Assembly (NCBI GenBank): GCA_041685915.1
Contig: JAWLEV010000030.1
Span: 1 to 28,057, forward strand
Direction: 5' to 3'
Length of the DNA stretch: 28,057 nucleotides
Source: JAWLEV01 sp041685915
GTDB taxonomy: Bacteria; Chloroflexota; Anaerolineae; UBA1429
In this document: piece by piece, positions 9,604-17,814 of the stretch
Numbering within the stretch: the first letter of the stretch is position 1
How the letters are laid out: the number at the start of each line of letters is the position of its first letter
Notes under the pieces: generated by a model
The model's database searches: none
Seen by the model: the letters and a program-made list of their open reading frames with translations, nothing else
Told to the model about the DNA's origin: nothing
Program-made: the position numbers and the translations under genes

Positions 9604-9637
9604 AGAGAGAGTGCTCTTCTGCGATGCGGATCTCTCT
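9604..9637. terminator. weak convergent hairpin
   Basis: AGAGAGA at 9604-9610 can pair with TCTCTCT at 9631-9637 in the 71-nt gap between two convergent genes. The loop is 20 nt and there is no T-tract, so the terminator role is only a possibility. Confidence 0.25.
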
Positions 9638-9650
9638 TCTCGCTTGTGCC

Positions 9651-12152
9651 CTAGATGAAGAGGCTGGCGTTGCTCTTGTCGGTCTCGCCAATGTAGGTGG
9701 CCACACCTCCCACCTCCACATCGTCGATCAACTCCTCTTCCTTGATGCCCATCATATCCATGGACATTTGGCAGGCGACGAGTTTGATCCCATTCTCTTG
9801 CGCAGCGGCCAGGAGTTGGGACAGGGAATCCACATTCTTGGCCTTCATCACCCGCTTCATCATCTCGGTTCCCAGACCCCCCATGTTCAGCCTGGACAAC
9901 TTGAGGGCATCCGGTCCCTTGGGCAGCATCCAGCCAAACATCTTTTCCACGATATTCTTTTGCGTGGGGATGCGCTCCTTACGACGTAAGACGTTCAACC
10001 CCCAGAAGGTGAAGAACATGGTCACCTTCTGGCCCATGGCGGCGGCCCCGTTGGCGATGACGAAAGCGGCCAGGGCGCGGTCGAGATCGGCGGAAAAGAC
10101 GACGACGGTTTTGCCTTTGGGTAGTGTGCCGCTCTCTGTGCCCTGCAGGGGCACCGCTTCCCCTTTTTGCAGCAGAGCTATAGTGTGTCCGTTATTCTTT
10201 TCCAGATCCAACAACGTATTTCCCGTCTGCTCGCACCAGGCCCGCACGTCGCGCCGGAATCCCGGATCGGTGGCTCGCACACGCAGCACTTGGCCCCGTT
10301 CCATCTCTCGCATCTCGTTATAGACCTTCATGATGGGGCCGGGACACTGCAGCCCGCAGGTGTCCAGTTCCAGATCTATGGCGTTTGCGGTGGAGAAGAC
10401 GGGCGCCTTTTGATCTTCCCTTGCCAATGCCGGGATCATGACGGTATCTTCAGATGTCATCTCCTCGACATCCCGTTCGTGCTCTGTGTTAAGGTTGCTC
10501 TGTTCCTCCGTGGCTATAGAGTAGATCTCCCAGCCGCCGGTGAGGTTCTTGACGCGATAGCCATTCTGTTTGAGTATACGCTCGACGACATAGGCCCGCT
10601 GCCCGACGGCGCAGTAGACGATCCACTCCTTGTCCCTGGATAGCTCGTCGAGGCGCTCGCGAAGCTCAGTCTGAGGGATATGGGCGGAACCTGGAATATA
10701 TCCCAGGCTTCTCTCCACATCGGTGCGCACATCCAGGACGCCCTGGGTTTCCGGATCCAGATCCTCTATCTCGTGCCATTGGATAAGGTCCGTGTCGCCT
10801 CGCAGGCGATTGCTGGCCACATAGCCGGCGATATTGACGGGATCTTTGGCCGCGCCGTAAGGAGGGGCATAGGCCAACTCCAGGTGCTCCAGATCAAAGA
10901 CCGTCATCTCTGCCGTCAGCGCTGTAGCCAGCACGTCGATGGTACGGTCGACACCCTCATGGCCCACCACCTGGGCTCCCAGCAGCTCGCCGCTGTGCGG
11001 AGAATAGAGCAGTTTTATAGTCTGCGGTCTGGCGCCGGGATAGTAGCTCACATGATTTTGGCTGCGGGTGATACTGCTGACAAAGTCTATGCCGTTTTGC
11101 TCTAACTTATGGCTGTTGGCGCCTGTGCAGGAGGCCGTCAGTTCGAACACTTTGGCGATGCACGTCCCCATGGTCCCCCTGTAACTCTCTGTCAGGCCGG
11201 TGATGTGGTTGGCAGCGATGCGCGCCTGCCGGTTGGCCGGTCCGGCGAGGGGCACTGCCGTGACGGTTCCGGTCACGGGATCCGTCACCTGCACGGCATC
11301 GCCGACGGCATAGATGTCCCTGTCGGACGTCTGCATGAATTCGTTGACGACGATGTGCCCCTTCTTTCCCAGATCTAATCCCGCATCCTCGGCCAGGCCG
11401 CTCTCGGGCCGCACGCCCAGGGCGAGGATGACGAGATCCGTCTCCATGGTCCGCGAGCTGGCGAGGAAGACCTTTAGTTGCTTCTCTGTCCCGGCTTCGA
11501 TGGCCACCAAGGCGTCGCCCAGTTCCAGCCGAATCCCCTGTTCCCGCAGGTGGCGGTGCAGGATGGTTGCCATTTCATAGTCCAGAGAGGACATCACCTG
11601 GTCCAACATCTCCACGACCGTCACCTGCAAGCCGCGCTGGGCCAGGTTGTCGGCCATCTCCAGGCCGATAAACCCCCCTCCGACGATGATGGCGTCCCCG
11701 ATCTCTTCGGCGTCGATTCGCCGCTTGATCCTATCCATGTCGGCGACGTTACGCAGCGTAAATACGCCCCCGGCGTCCACCCCCGGGATTGGCGGCACAA
11801 AGGGTCTGGCGCCCGGCGAAAGGAGCAGTTTGTCGTAAGACAACGTGTACAGGCGCTCCTCTTTCAGATCCCGTATCTCCACTTCCTTAGCCTGTCTATC
11901 GATGGCCACGACCTCCTGCCGCGTGCGTACGTCGATGTTCAGCTTGTCATGCAGGTCTTTTGGCGTGGATACGAACAGATCATCGCGCTCTGTGATGACC
12001 TCGCCGATATGATAGGGTAGGCCACAGTTGGCAAAGGACACGTGAGGGCCGCGCTCGATGATGACGATGTGGGCATCTTCATCGCGGCGACGGAGGCGCG
12101 CAGCGGCCGTCGCGCCCCCAGCGACACCGCCGACGATCACATAATTCTTCAT
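9651..12152 (-). CDS. CoA-disulfide reductase / rhodanese / TusA / DsrE-like fusion protein
   Basis: An 833-residue cytoplasmic sulfur-redox fusion. Module 1 (about 1-450) is a FAD/NAD(P)H disulfide reductase: GGVAGGATAA dinucleotide loop at 8-17, Cys43 in SFANCGLPYHIG (the single active-site cysteine of CoA-disulfide reductases), and a second nucleotide loop IIVGGGFIGLE at 155-165. Module 2 (about 455-555) is a rhodanese with Cys514 in VYCAVGQR. Module 3 (about 595-668) is TusA-like, with Cys599 and Cys603 in DTCGLQCPGP. Module 4 (about 680-833) is a DsrE/YrkE-type domain with Cys794 in ACQMSMDMMG. The cysteines suggest a persulfide relay from sulfane sulfur to reduction or delivery. The reaction is inferred; CoA persulfide or polysulfide reduction is known for CDR-rhodanese fusions. 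AGGAG precedes the ATG, and the gene has its own promoter. Confidence 0.9.
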   Translation of the reverse strand: MKNYVIVGGVAGGATAAARLRRRDEDAHIVIIERGPHVSFANCGLPYHIGEVITERDDLFVSTPKDLHDKLNIDVRTRQEVVAIDRQAKEVEIRDLKEERLYTLSYDKLLLSPGARPFVPPIPGVDAGGVFTLRNVADMDRIKRRIDAEEIGDAIIVGGGFIGLEMADNLAQRGLQVTVVEMLDQVMSSLDYEMATILHRHLREQGIRLELGDALVAIEAGTEKQLKVFLASSRTMETDLVILALGVRPESGLAEDAGLDLGKKGHIVVNEFMQTSDRDIYAVGDAVQVTDPVTGTVTAVPLAGPANRQARIAANHITGLTESYRGTMGTCIAKVFELTASCTGANSHKLEQNGIDFVSSITRSQNHVSYYPGARPQTIKLLYSPHSGELLGAQVVGHEGVDRTIDVLATALTAEMTVFDLEHLELAYAPPYGAAKDPVNIAGYVASNRLRGDTDLIQWHEIEDLDPETQGVLDVRTDVERSLGYIPGSAHIPQTELRERLDELSRDKEWIVYCAVGQRAYVVERILKQNGYRVKNLTGGWEIYSIATEEQSNLNTEHERDVEEMTSEDTVMIPALAREDQKAPVFSTANAIDLELDTCGLQCPGPIMKVYNEMREMERGQVLRVRATDPGFRRDVRAWCEQTGNTLLDLEKNNGHTIALLQKGEAVPLQGTESGTLPKGKTVVVFSADLDRALAAFVIANGAAAMGQKVTMFFTFWGLNVLRRKERIPTQKNIVEKMFGWMLPKGPDALKLSRLNMGGLGTEMMKRVMKAKNVDSLSQLLAAAQENGIKLVACQMSMDMMGIKEEELIDDVEVGGVATYIGETDKSNASLFI

Positions 12153-12182
12153 CTTTTTTCTCTCCTATTATGATGTGACTCC

Positions 12183-12200
12183 TCGTGAAATCCATCACGA
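12183..12200. promoter_or_regulatory. CRP/FNR-type operator candidate (TCGTGA-N6-TCACGA)
   Basis: A perfect inverted repeat, TCGTGA (12183-12188) and TCACGA (12195-12200), is spaced by 6 nt. It keeps the GTGA-N6-TCAC core bound by CRP/FNR-superfamily regulators. It abuts the -10 box and overlaps the expected transcription start of the CoA-disulfide reductase fusion, a repressor-type position. Confidence 0.5.
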
Positions 12201-12229
12201 TTATACCATAGGGGGGTAGGGTATGTCAA
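12200..12229 (-). promoter_or_regulatory. consensus sigma70 promoter for the sulfur-redox fusion gene
   Basis: On the minus strand, TTGACA (12224-12229) and TATAAT (12200-12205) are both perfect consensus boxes, with an 18-nt spacer. The predicted 5' leader is about 40 nt. Confidence 0.85.
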
Positions 12230-12308
12230 GTGGAGTAGGGGAAAAAGGATGCAAGAAGGTGTTGCAGTCTGTGGGCCTGTTAGAAAGAGGAATCGGATGG
12301 GCCATGTA

Positions 12309-12388
12309 GGGCGGATTGTCAACCCGCCCTGGTCGGAACAGCTTTCCGACCTACGGACAAACGGGAAAGCCACTTTGCGACTTTCCCG
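12309..12388. repeat. three tandem hairpins, GTCGGA-type repeat family
   Basis: There are three stems in a row. At 12309-12329 a palindrome centred on T12319 pairs at 9 of 10 positions. At 12331-12351 GGTCGGAA and TTCCGACC form a perfect 8-bp stem with a 5-nt loop, followed by CTACGG. At 12362-12388 CGGGAAAG and CTTTCCCG form an 8-bp stem with an 11-nt loop. They lie downstream of the minus-strand GH116 gene and could end its transcription before the next promoter. The remaining gap (12230-12308 and 12389-12473) shows nothing I can support. Confidence 0.6.
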
Positions 12389-12473
12389 CTTGCCCCTCTC
12401 CTGCGTCCGGGCAGTGCATGAATTGAACGCATCGCGGGAGTTTGCAGCCGGTGATCTGGTTATGCCCTTTCGC

Positions 12474-15086
12474 TTACCACGTGAGCGCGATGGTCAGCGC
12501 GTCGCCCGCCAAAAGTGTCACCGCTGGCGCGAAGGAAAGCGCCAATTGACCCTCTTCCACGCTGGATGCGGCATCGATGGGCTCCTCTCCGACGGAGACC
12601 TGCGCCGTTGCTCCCGTGTCCACGCTGCCCAGCAGTAGCTTGCCCAGCGACAGCTCGCCCTGGGCTACCTCCAGCCTTGCCGTGCCTTCCATCCCTTGCA
12701 GTTGCTGAGAGTAGGTGCCCCAGCCCGTTCCCGTGGACCACATACTGTGCCAATCATGGGCTCGCCAACGGGGTGCAAAGCCCAACGTTCCGTTGGGCAC
12801 GTCGAAATGGTATCCCGACAGGGCGGTGAGCAGCGACCAAGAGGCCAGGGAGCGCGCATAGTGGCTGCCGCACTCGAACTCGTTCCAGGGATTGCGGCGC
12901 AGGCCGTCGTGACGGGCGCGCAGGCCCTTGACGATGGCCAATCCCTCTTTGACAAATCCCTCATAGATGAGGTGCGAGGCCACCTGATACTCGATGCCAC
13001 ACCACACCTCGTCCGAGTAGACAAAGGGAAATTCGGGGCGCCCACCATGGGGCCAGGTGCACAGCAACAGGCCCTGCTCATCGTTGAGGGCATAGATGCG
13101 CTGGGGGTTGGCGTGCTCCCAGAAATCGGTTCGCCAGTTGTGTTCAAAGACGGCCTGGATGGCGCTGCGCACGTGCCCGGCATCGAATAGGTGCCCCAGC
13201 CCCACGATGTGGGCGAACCACTGGCCGATGAGTTGATCCGACAGGCATCCCTGGCCGTACTGGTATTTGATGTCCTCGTCGTCCACTTTTTGTACATAGT
13301 ACTCGCCATTGAAAAGCTCCCGGTCTACCCAGCGGCGGCCCTTTTCATAGACCCGGCGGTAGGTGTCGGCGGCCTCCGTATCGCCCAGGTGTCGGGCCAT
13401 CTCCTCACCCGCGCGGAGGGCGCCCAGATAGAAACTGCCCATCATGGTGTTGGGGCCATGGAACTCGATGTCGTAGGTGTTGTGCTGGATGCCCTCCATG
13501 ACGCCGTCCCGGTCGTCGTCCCACTGTTTCCAGGCGTATTCCAGGGCCTTTTTCACTTTGGACCACAGCCCGCGCAGCCACTCGTCGTCCCCGCAGAGGC
13601 GCCAGTCGCGATAGACCTTGAGGATGCCTCCCATCTGCCCATCGGCGGCAGGGTGAAAATCCCACAGGGGGCTGCCCAAGGGAAGCTGCAGCCGGAAGCA
13701 CATCTCGCCGCTCTCGCGCATGTTGTAGGCATAGTCCGTCTTGCGCATGGAGCGCTCCAGGGAGGGAAAGAGAAAGGCCGCCGTCTGGGCATAGTTCCAC
13801 ACGTGGGTGCACGAGCCCTCGCAGCATCCGCTGTCGCAGTGGCAGCCCTCGAATCCGTAAAAGGTGCCGTCCTCCAGACGAAGAACCGTGGGACTGTGCA
13901 GTATGGATGCCTGGCTGGAGAGGGCGTCGAGGACGTGGGAGGGCAGGGTGGAATCGAACAGGATATCGTGAAAGCGCCGCGTCTCCCGATAGAGTCGTTC
14001 TTTCTCTGCGGCATAGTAGCGCGCCACGTCCAGGGCGTCGTCCCATTGGGAGGCATAATAGTTCTTCCAGGTTGGATTGGACGTCTCACACTCACGATCG
14101 CATTCGCAACTGCCCCCTCGGCCAGGCCAGTACTTGATAAAGTTGGGAAAATGCCAGGTGATATAGAAGGGTAGCATGGCCGTCTCCCCTGGCTGCAGCG
14201 TGGTCCGCAGTCCCAAAGAGCCTATATCGCTTTCGCCCTCCTCCGAGGGGCCATAATCGCGTTCGGGGAGGATACCTGTGGCCGAGAAATGATTCCAAAA
14301 GTCATGCATGGCATCGAACCACCCGGAGCGCAGCCAGCAAGTCTGATGGAACACATCCTCCCAGGTCGTGGTCAGGGCCATGGACCCGTAGGCCGGATCG
14401 TCGGGCGCGTACTTGTCAGATGTCAGATGCAGGCCGCGCACGTCTTCCTCGTCCACATAGGTGTTGCGATTCTCTCCCAGGTGATCTCCCACGAATGGGC
14501 CGGAACCCCCGTAGCCGACGGGGTTGAAGATGCTGCCCACCAGGCTCACCTCCACGGGACGTTCCCCCTCGTTACGTACGTGGTAACGCAGCGCGGCCAC
14601 GGGAATGCCCGAGTCGTCGGGATTGAGGGGAATAAAGGGACTGTAGGCCTCCAGGTAGACCTGTATGGGAAGGTCTGCCTGGAAGGCCACCTCTGCAAAG
14701 GGGAACTCTCCCCGAAACGTGGCGTCGCGCATATGGGGCAGGCCGGAGCCGTCCTCGCGCGTCACGCCAAAGCCGAGTCCCCGATAACTGCCGTTGCCCT
14801 GTCCCGCAAAGGGTGGCATGGGGGGCGATTGGACTACCCGGGTCACGGGCTTCTGGCCTTCTGCCTGGGCCCAAATCGTGTAAAAGGTGTAGGGAAGGAT
14901 GGAGCCTTTGTTGGGGCGGTTGAAAATCTCCCAGCCCACGAGGCCACCCTGCCCGGAGAGGGACACGCACCCCGTGCCAAGGCCGCCCAGGGGAAAGGCG
15001 ATCTCGCGCAATTGCTCATTTTCATAGACGAGGGATCTATCGATGCCGAACAACTCGGCCTCTGTGAAAAACGCTGCCTTGGACAT
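12474..15086 (-). CDS. GH116-family beta-glucosidase / DUF608 glucosylceramidase-like protein
   Basis: An 870-residue protein with no signal peptide, so probably cytoplasmic. The N-terminal half is beta-rich and holds REIAFPLGGLGTGC and GWEIFNRPNKG, typical of the GBA2 N-terminal domain. The C-terminal half is the (alpha/alpha)6 catalytic domain. By motif alignment from memory with GBA2-like enzymes I propose Glu423 (in CCEGSCTHVWNY) as nucleophile and Asp539 (in HNTYDIEFHGPN) as general acid/base. The family hydrolyses beta-glucosides or glucosylceramide, and bacterial members take beta-glucosides and sometimes beta-xylosides; the substrate here is unknown. Five cysteines lie within residues 415-426 beside the proposed nucleophile. 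AAGGAG lies 8 nt before the ATG. Length fits the family (about 800-900). Confidence 0.88.
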   Translation of the reverse strand: MSKAAFFTEAELFGIDRSLVYENEQLREIAFPLGGLGTGCVSLSGQGGLVGWEIFNRPNKGSILPYTFYTIWAQAEGQKPVTRVVQSPPMPPFAGQGNGSYRGLGFGVTREDGSGLPHMRDATFRGEFPFAEVAFQADLPIQVYLEAYSPFIPLNPDDSGIPVAALRYHVRNEGERPVEVSLVGSIFNPVGYGGSGPFVGDHLGENRNTYVDEEDVRGLHLTSDKYAPDDPAYGSMALTTTWEDVFHQTCWLRSGWFDAMHDFWNHFSATGILPERDYGPSEEGESDIGSLGLRTTLQPGETAMLPFYITWHFPNFIKYWPGRGGSCECDRECETSNPTWKNYYASQWDDALDVARYYAAEKERLYRETRRFHDILFDSTLPSHVLDALSSQASILHSPTVLRLEDGTFYGFEGCHCDSGCCEGSCTHVWNYAQTAAFLFPSLERSMRKTDYAYNMRESGEMCFRLQLPLGSPLWDFHPAADGQMGGILKVYRDWRLCGDDEWLRGLWSKVKKALEYAWKQWDDDRDGVMEGIQHNTYDIEFHGPNTMMGSFYLGALRAGEEMARHLGDTEAADTYRRVYEKGRRWVDRELFNGEYYVQKVDDEDIKYQYGQGCLSDQLIGQWFAHIVGLGHLFDAGHVRSAIQAVFEHNWRTDFWEHANPQRIYALNDEQGLLLCTWPHGGRPEFPFVYSDEVWCGIEYQVASHLIYEGFVKEGLAIVKGLRARHDGLRRNPWNEFECGSHYARSLASWSLLTALSGYHFDVPNGTLGFAPRWRAHDWHSMWSTGTGWGTYSQQLQGMEGTARLEVAQGELSLGKLLLGSVDTGATAQVSVGEEPIDAASSVEEGQLALSFAPAVTLLAGDALTIALTW

Positions 15087-15121
15087 ATCACTTGCTCCTT
15101 ACCGTTGCGAGTCTTGGAGGG

Positions 15122-15150
15122 ATTTAACGTCAGGTGAACGCGCCTGTCAA
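15122..15150 (-). promoter_or_regulatory. sigma70 promoter for the GH116 gene
   Basis: On the minus strand, TTGACA (15145-15150) and TTAAAT (15122-15127) have a 17-nt spacer. The -35 is perfect and the -10 matches 4/6. It lies about 36 nt upstream of the start codon. Confidence 0.65.
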
Positions 15151-15156
15151 GCGTTT

Positions 15157-15166
15157 ACGGCGCCGT
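15157..15166. promoter_or_regulatory. 10-bp palindrome between divergent promoters
   Basis: ACGGCGCCGT is a perfect palindrome filling most of the 16-bp gap between the -35 boxes of the GH116 and carboxypeptidase promoters. A regulator bound here could affect both. It is short and GC-rich, so chance is possible. Confidence 0.3.
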
Positions 15167-15195
15167 TTGACGTTCCCCTTTTCTTGGCATAGAAT
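15167..15195 (+). promoter_or_regulatory. sigma70 promoter for the carboxypeptidase-rluB-cmk-DUF512 cluster
   Basis: TTGACG (15167-15172) and TAGAAT (15190-15195) are spaced by 17 nt, each with one mismatch to consensus. The expected start is about 27 nt upstream of the first ATG, which is preceded by GAGAGG. Confidence 0.75.
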
Positions 15196-15229
15196 GGCAC
15201 AACGTGGTCGTATTGACATGTGAGAGGAT

Positions 15230-16327
15230 ATGCCGACGCGACGTATCTCTTGTCTCTTGTTCGCCGTCTTGAACATTCTTTGTCTCGGTTTCAGCCCCGT
15301 GATCCTGAGCGACGCAGATATCCCCAGGTGCGGGCTGACATCCGACCAGATAGGGGTCATGAGGCAGATGTCCCTGCCCGAGATCTCGGCCGTCTCCTAT
15401 ATCCTGGTGAATCCCTCCACAGGACAGATACTGGAGGCGCACAACGAGCACGTCCGCCGCTCCCCTGCCAGTCTGGTCAAAATCGTCACCGCTTTGGTGG
15501 CCCTGCGGAGGGGTCGCCAGGATCAGGAGATAGAGATCCAGAGCAGCGATCTGCGTGTGTACAGCGCGACCCATCTGCAAAGCGGCGAGGAACTGAGTCT
15601 GCGGCAGTTGCTTTTCATGATGCTGATCCCCTCGGACAATGCGGCGGCCGTGGCCATCGCCAGGGCGCTGGGGGGCGACGTGCAGACGTACGTGGGCTGG
15701 ATGAACGACTTGGTCGCCGAGTGGGGCCTGCAGGATACGCACTTTGCCAATCCTCACGGTTTGGATGATGAGGGCAATTATTCTACGGCCCATGACATGG
15801 CTCTCATCGCCTGGCAGGCCATGAAGGATCCCGTCTTTGCCGATATTGTGGGACGCTCCGAGGCCATCGCCGCTTTCAGAATTCTGGAGTCCACCAACGA
15901 GCTTTTGGGTACCTATCCCGGCGCCATAGGAGTCAAGACGGGGACCACGGATCTGGCCGGCGAATGTTTGGTAAGTATGGTGGATCGTCCCCAGGGCGAG
16001 GCGCTGCTGGTGGTGATGGGCTCGGAGGACCGTTTCGGGGATTCGCGTCTCATGCTGGACTATTTCTACACCAACTTTGCTGAACTGAGCGCCGATTTGC
16101 GGGAGACGCCGCAGAACCGCTATCGGGATGGGCAAGGACGGTGGCACGCCTTTGGCCTGCAGGAACCCCAGATATTTTTGGTCACCCCCTGGCAGGTGAG
16201 GACCGTTTCCTTTTACCGGCGTATCAATAATCCCAACACCAACCCCGATGCGCAGGAACCCGTTGGTGCCCTCGAGATCCGCCTGATGGATAAGCCCTTT
16301 TCGGAGCTACCCCTCTATGTGCGCTGA
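15230..16327 (+). CDS. D-alanyl-D-alanine carboxypeptidase (peptidase S11, PBP5-like)
   Basis: A 365-residue exported serine DD-carboxypeptidase that trims the terminal D-Ala from peptidoglycan stem peptides. The N-terminal hydrophobic stretch (about residues 8-27) looks like a signal peptide or signal anchor. All three penicillin-binding motifs are present and well spaced: S81-L-V-K84 (nucleophile and base), S135-D-N137, and K236-T-G238. The usual YILVNPSTGQIL strand precedes the first motif. The C-terminal 80 residues do not look like an amphipathic membrane anchor, and I do not recognise the domain. Its last 11 bases overlap the pseudouridine synthase gene, indicating coupled translation. 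The start is supported by GAGAGG just upstream and a promoter at 15167-15195. Confidence 0.92.
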   Translation: MPTRRISCLLFAVLNILCLGFSPVILSDADIPRCGLTSDQIGVMRQMSLPEISAVSYILVNPSTGQILEAHNEHVRRSPASLVKIVTALVALRRGRQDQEIEIQSSDLRVYSATHLQSGEELSLRQLLFMMLIPSDNAAAVAIARALGGDVQTYVGWMNDLVAEWGLQDTHFANPHGLDDEGNYSTAHDMALIAWQAMKDPVFADIVGRSEAIAAFRILESTNELLGTYPGAIGVKTGTTDLAGECLVSMVDRPQGEALLVVMGSEDRFGDSRLMLDYFYTNFAELSADLRETPQNRYRDGQGRWHAFGLQEPQIFLVTPWQVRTVSFYRRINNPNTNPDAQEPVGALEIRLMDKPFSELPLYVR

Positions 16328-17111
16328 ACGGGATGAACGATGCGAGGAGCGGGACGCAGAGCGCCTGCAAAAGGTACTGGCCCATGCAGGAATAGGCTCG
16401 CGCCGCACGTGTGAGGAGTATATGCTCCAGGGGCGAGTGCGGGTCAATGGGAAGGTGGTCACCGAGCTGGGAACTCGGGTGCGCCCGGGCGTGGATCGCA
16501 TCACCTTTGACTGCGAGTCCGTGGAGGTGGAGCAGGAGCGTCTCTATTATGCCCTGTACAAGCCGGTGGGCTATGTCTCCACAGCCGACGATCCTCACGG
16601 GCGGCCCGTGGTGGTGGATCTGGTTCCGACGAAGGCGCGCGTCTATCCTGTGGGGCGGTTGGATATGGACAGCGAAGGGTTATTGCTCCTGACTAACGAC
16701 GGACAGTTGACCCATCGCCTGACTCATCCGCGCTACGAACACGAAAAGGAGTATCTGGTCCTGGTGCGGGGGCGGCTCTCGTCTGCCGAGTTGGCGCGCC
16801 TGGAGGAGGGCGTGCGCCTGCAAAAGAAGCGGCCGGCCCGCGCGCGAGTTTTACGGCCCGATAAGCAATGGCGCTGGCGGGGGCAGGACGTTACCCGAGG
16901 GAGCCAGTGGCTGCGGATGGTCCTGCATGAGGGACGCAACCGCCAGATTCGACGCATGCTGAATGCGGTAGGGCATCCTGTGGAGCGTCTGGTGCGGGTA
17001 CGTATGGCCACGTTACGTCTGGGTGACCTGCGTTCGGGAGAGGGACGCTGGCTCGACGAGGGGGAAGTCGAGGCATTGCGCCGACTTGTAGGGTTAGGAG
17101 AAGGCGAATAG
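16317..17111 (+). CDS. rluB: 23S rRNA pseudouridine synthase, RsuA/RluB family
   Basis: A 264-residue protein. An N-terminal S4 RNA-binding domain (about residues 16-75: LQKVLAHAGIGSRRTCEEYML...GRVRVNG) is followed by the RsuA-type catalytic domain with KPVGYVST and the active-site VGRLDMDSEGLLLLTNDG, where Asp116 is the catalytic aspartate. The motif NRQIRRML near residue 210 is also typical. RluB modifies U2605 of 23S rRNA; RsuA, RluE and RluF are close alternatives, but the S4 domain and neighbouring cmk favour RluB. The ATG lies inside the end of the carboxypeptidase gene (11-bp overlap). A start further downstream at the leucine of LQKVLA would lose the S4 start, so I keep this one. Confidence 0.9.
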   Translation: MCAERDERCEERDAERLQKVLAHAGIGSRRTCEEYMLQGRVRVNGKVVTELGTRVRPGVDRITFDCESVEVEQERLYYALYKPVGYVSTADDPHGRPVVVDLVPTKARVYPVGRLDMDSEGLLLLTNDGQLTHRLTHPRYEHEKEYLVLVRGRLSSAELARLEEGVRLQKKRPARARVLRPDKQWRWRGQDVTRGSQWLRMVLHEGRNRQIRRMLNAVGHPVERLVRVRMATLRLGDLRSGEGRWLDEGEVEALRRLVGLGEGE

Positions 17112-17124
17112 GAGGGAGTGGGCT

Positions 17125-17814
17125 TTGGGCAAGATCACCATTGCCATTGACGGGCCCGCGGCGGCGGGCAAGAGCACGATAGGTGGCCTTTTGGCGCAAA
17201 GGTTGGGCTATCTCTATTTCGACACGGGGGTGATGTACCGGGCGGTGACCTGGGCGGCGCTGGATCGGGGCATTCCCATAGGGGACGAGATGGCCGTGAC
17301 GGGTCTGGCGCAGTCGCTGCGCATTGAGGTGGTGCCCCCCACAGAGGACGACGGGCGCCAATACACGGTCCGCGCCGATGGTCGCGACGTCACCTGGGAG
17401 ATCCGCACGCCGGAGGTGAACCGCCACGTATCCCCGGTATCGGCTTACCCCGGGGTACGCGCCGCCCTGACTGAGCAGCAGCGGCGCATCGGGGCCGCTG
17501 GTGGCGTGGTGATGGTGGGGCGAGATATCGGCACCGTGGTGTTGCCCCAGGCTCAGGTCAAGATATATCTGGACGCCACCGTGGAGGAGCGGGCCCGGCG
17601 GCGCCATCTGGAGATCCTGGAGCGTGGCAAGTCCGCCGGTTACGAGGAGGTACTGGAGGATCTAAGGCGTCGCGATCGCATCGACAGTACCCGGGAACAG
17701 GCGCCCCTGCAGGCCGCCGAGGACGCCGTGGTGGTGGATAGTACCGGCAAGCGCATAGAAGAGGTGGTGGCGCGGGCGGAGGCCATCGTTCGCGAGGCGA
17801 CGGATTGTCTGTGA
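17125..17814 (+). CDS. cmk: cytidylate kinase (TTG start)
   Basis: Phosphorylates CMP and dCMP with ATP in pyrimidine nucleotide metabolism. The 229-residue sequence has the P-loop GPAAAGKST at residues 10-18, the FDTGVMYRAVT substrate motif, a GRDIGTVVLPQA motif and a basic lid-like RRRDRIDSTRE stretch. Length fits the bacterial family (about 220-230). The start is TTG at 17125, the only in-frame start placed correctly for the strong GGAGG at 17111-17115; the nearby GTG at 17118 is out of frame. It lies 13 nt after the rluB stop and overlaps the next gene, so it is within the same operon. The rluB-cmk pairing is common in Firmicutes and Chloroflexota. Confidence 0.95.
   Translation: MGKITIAIDGPAAAGKSTIGGLLAQRLGYLYFDTGVMYRAVTWAALDRGIPIGDEMAVTGLAQSLRIEVVPPTEDDGRQYTVRADGRDVTWEIRTPEVNRHVSPVSAYPGVRAALTEQQRRIGAAGGVVMVGRDIGTVVLPQAQVKIYLDATVEERARRRHLEILERGKSAGYEEVLEDLRRRDRIDSTREQAPLQAAEDAVVVDSTGKRIEEVVARAEAIVREATDCL

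Noticed and set aside
13191..14174. 327-codon plus-strand open frame opposite the GH116 gene
   Set aside because: The minus strand encodes conserved GH116 motifs throughout this segment; the antisense frame shows no recognisable domain.
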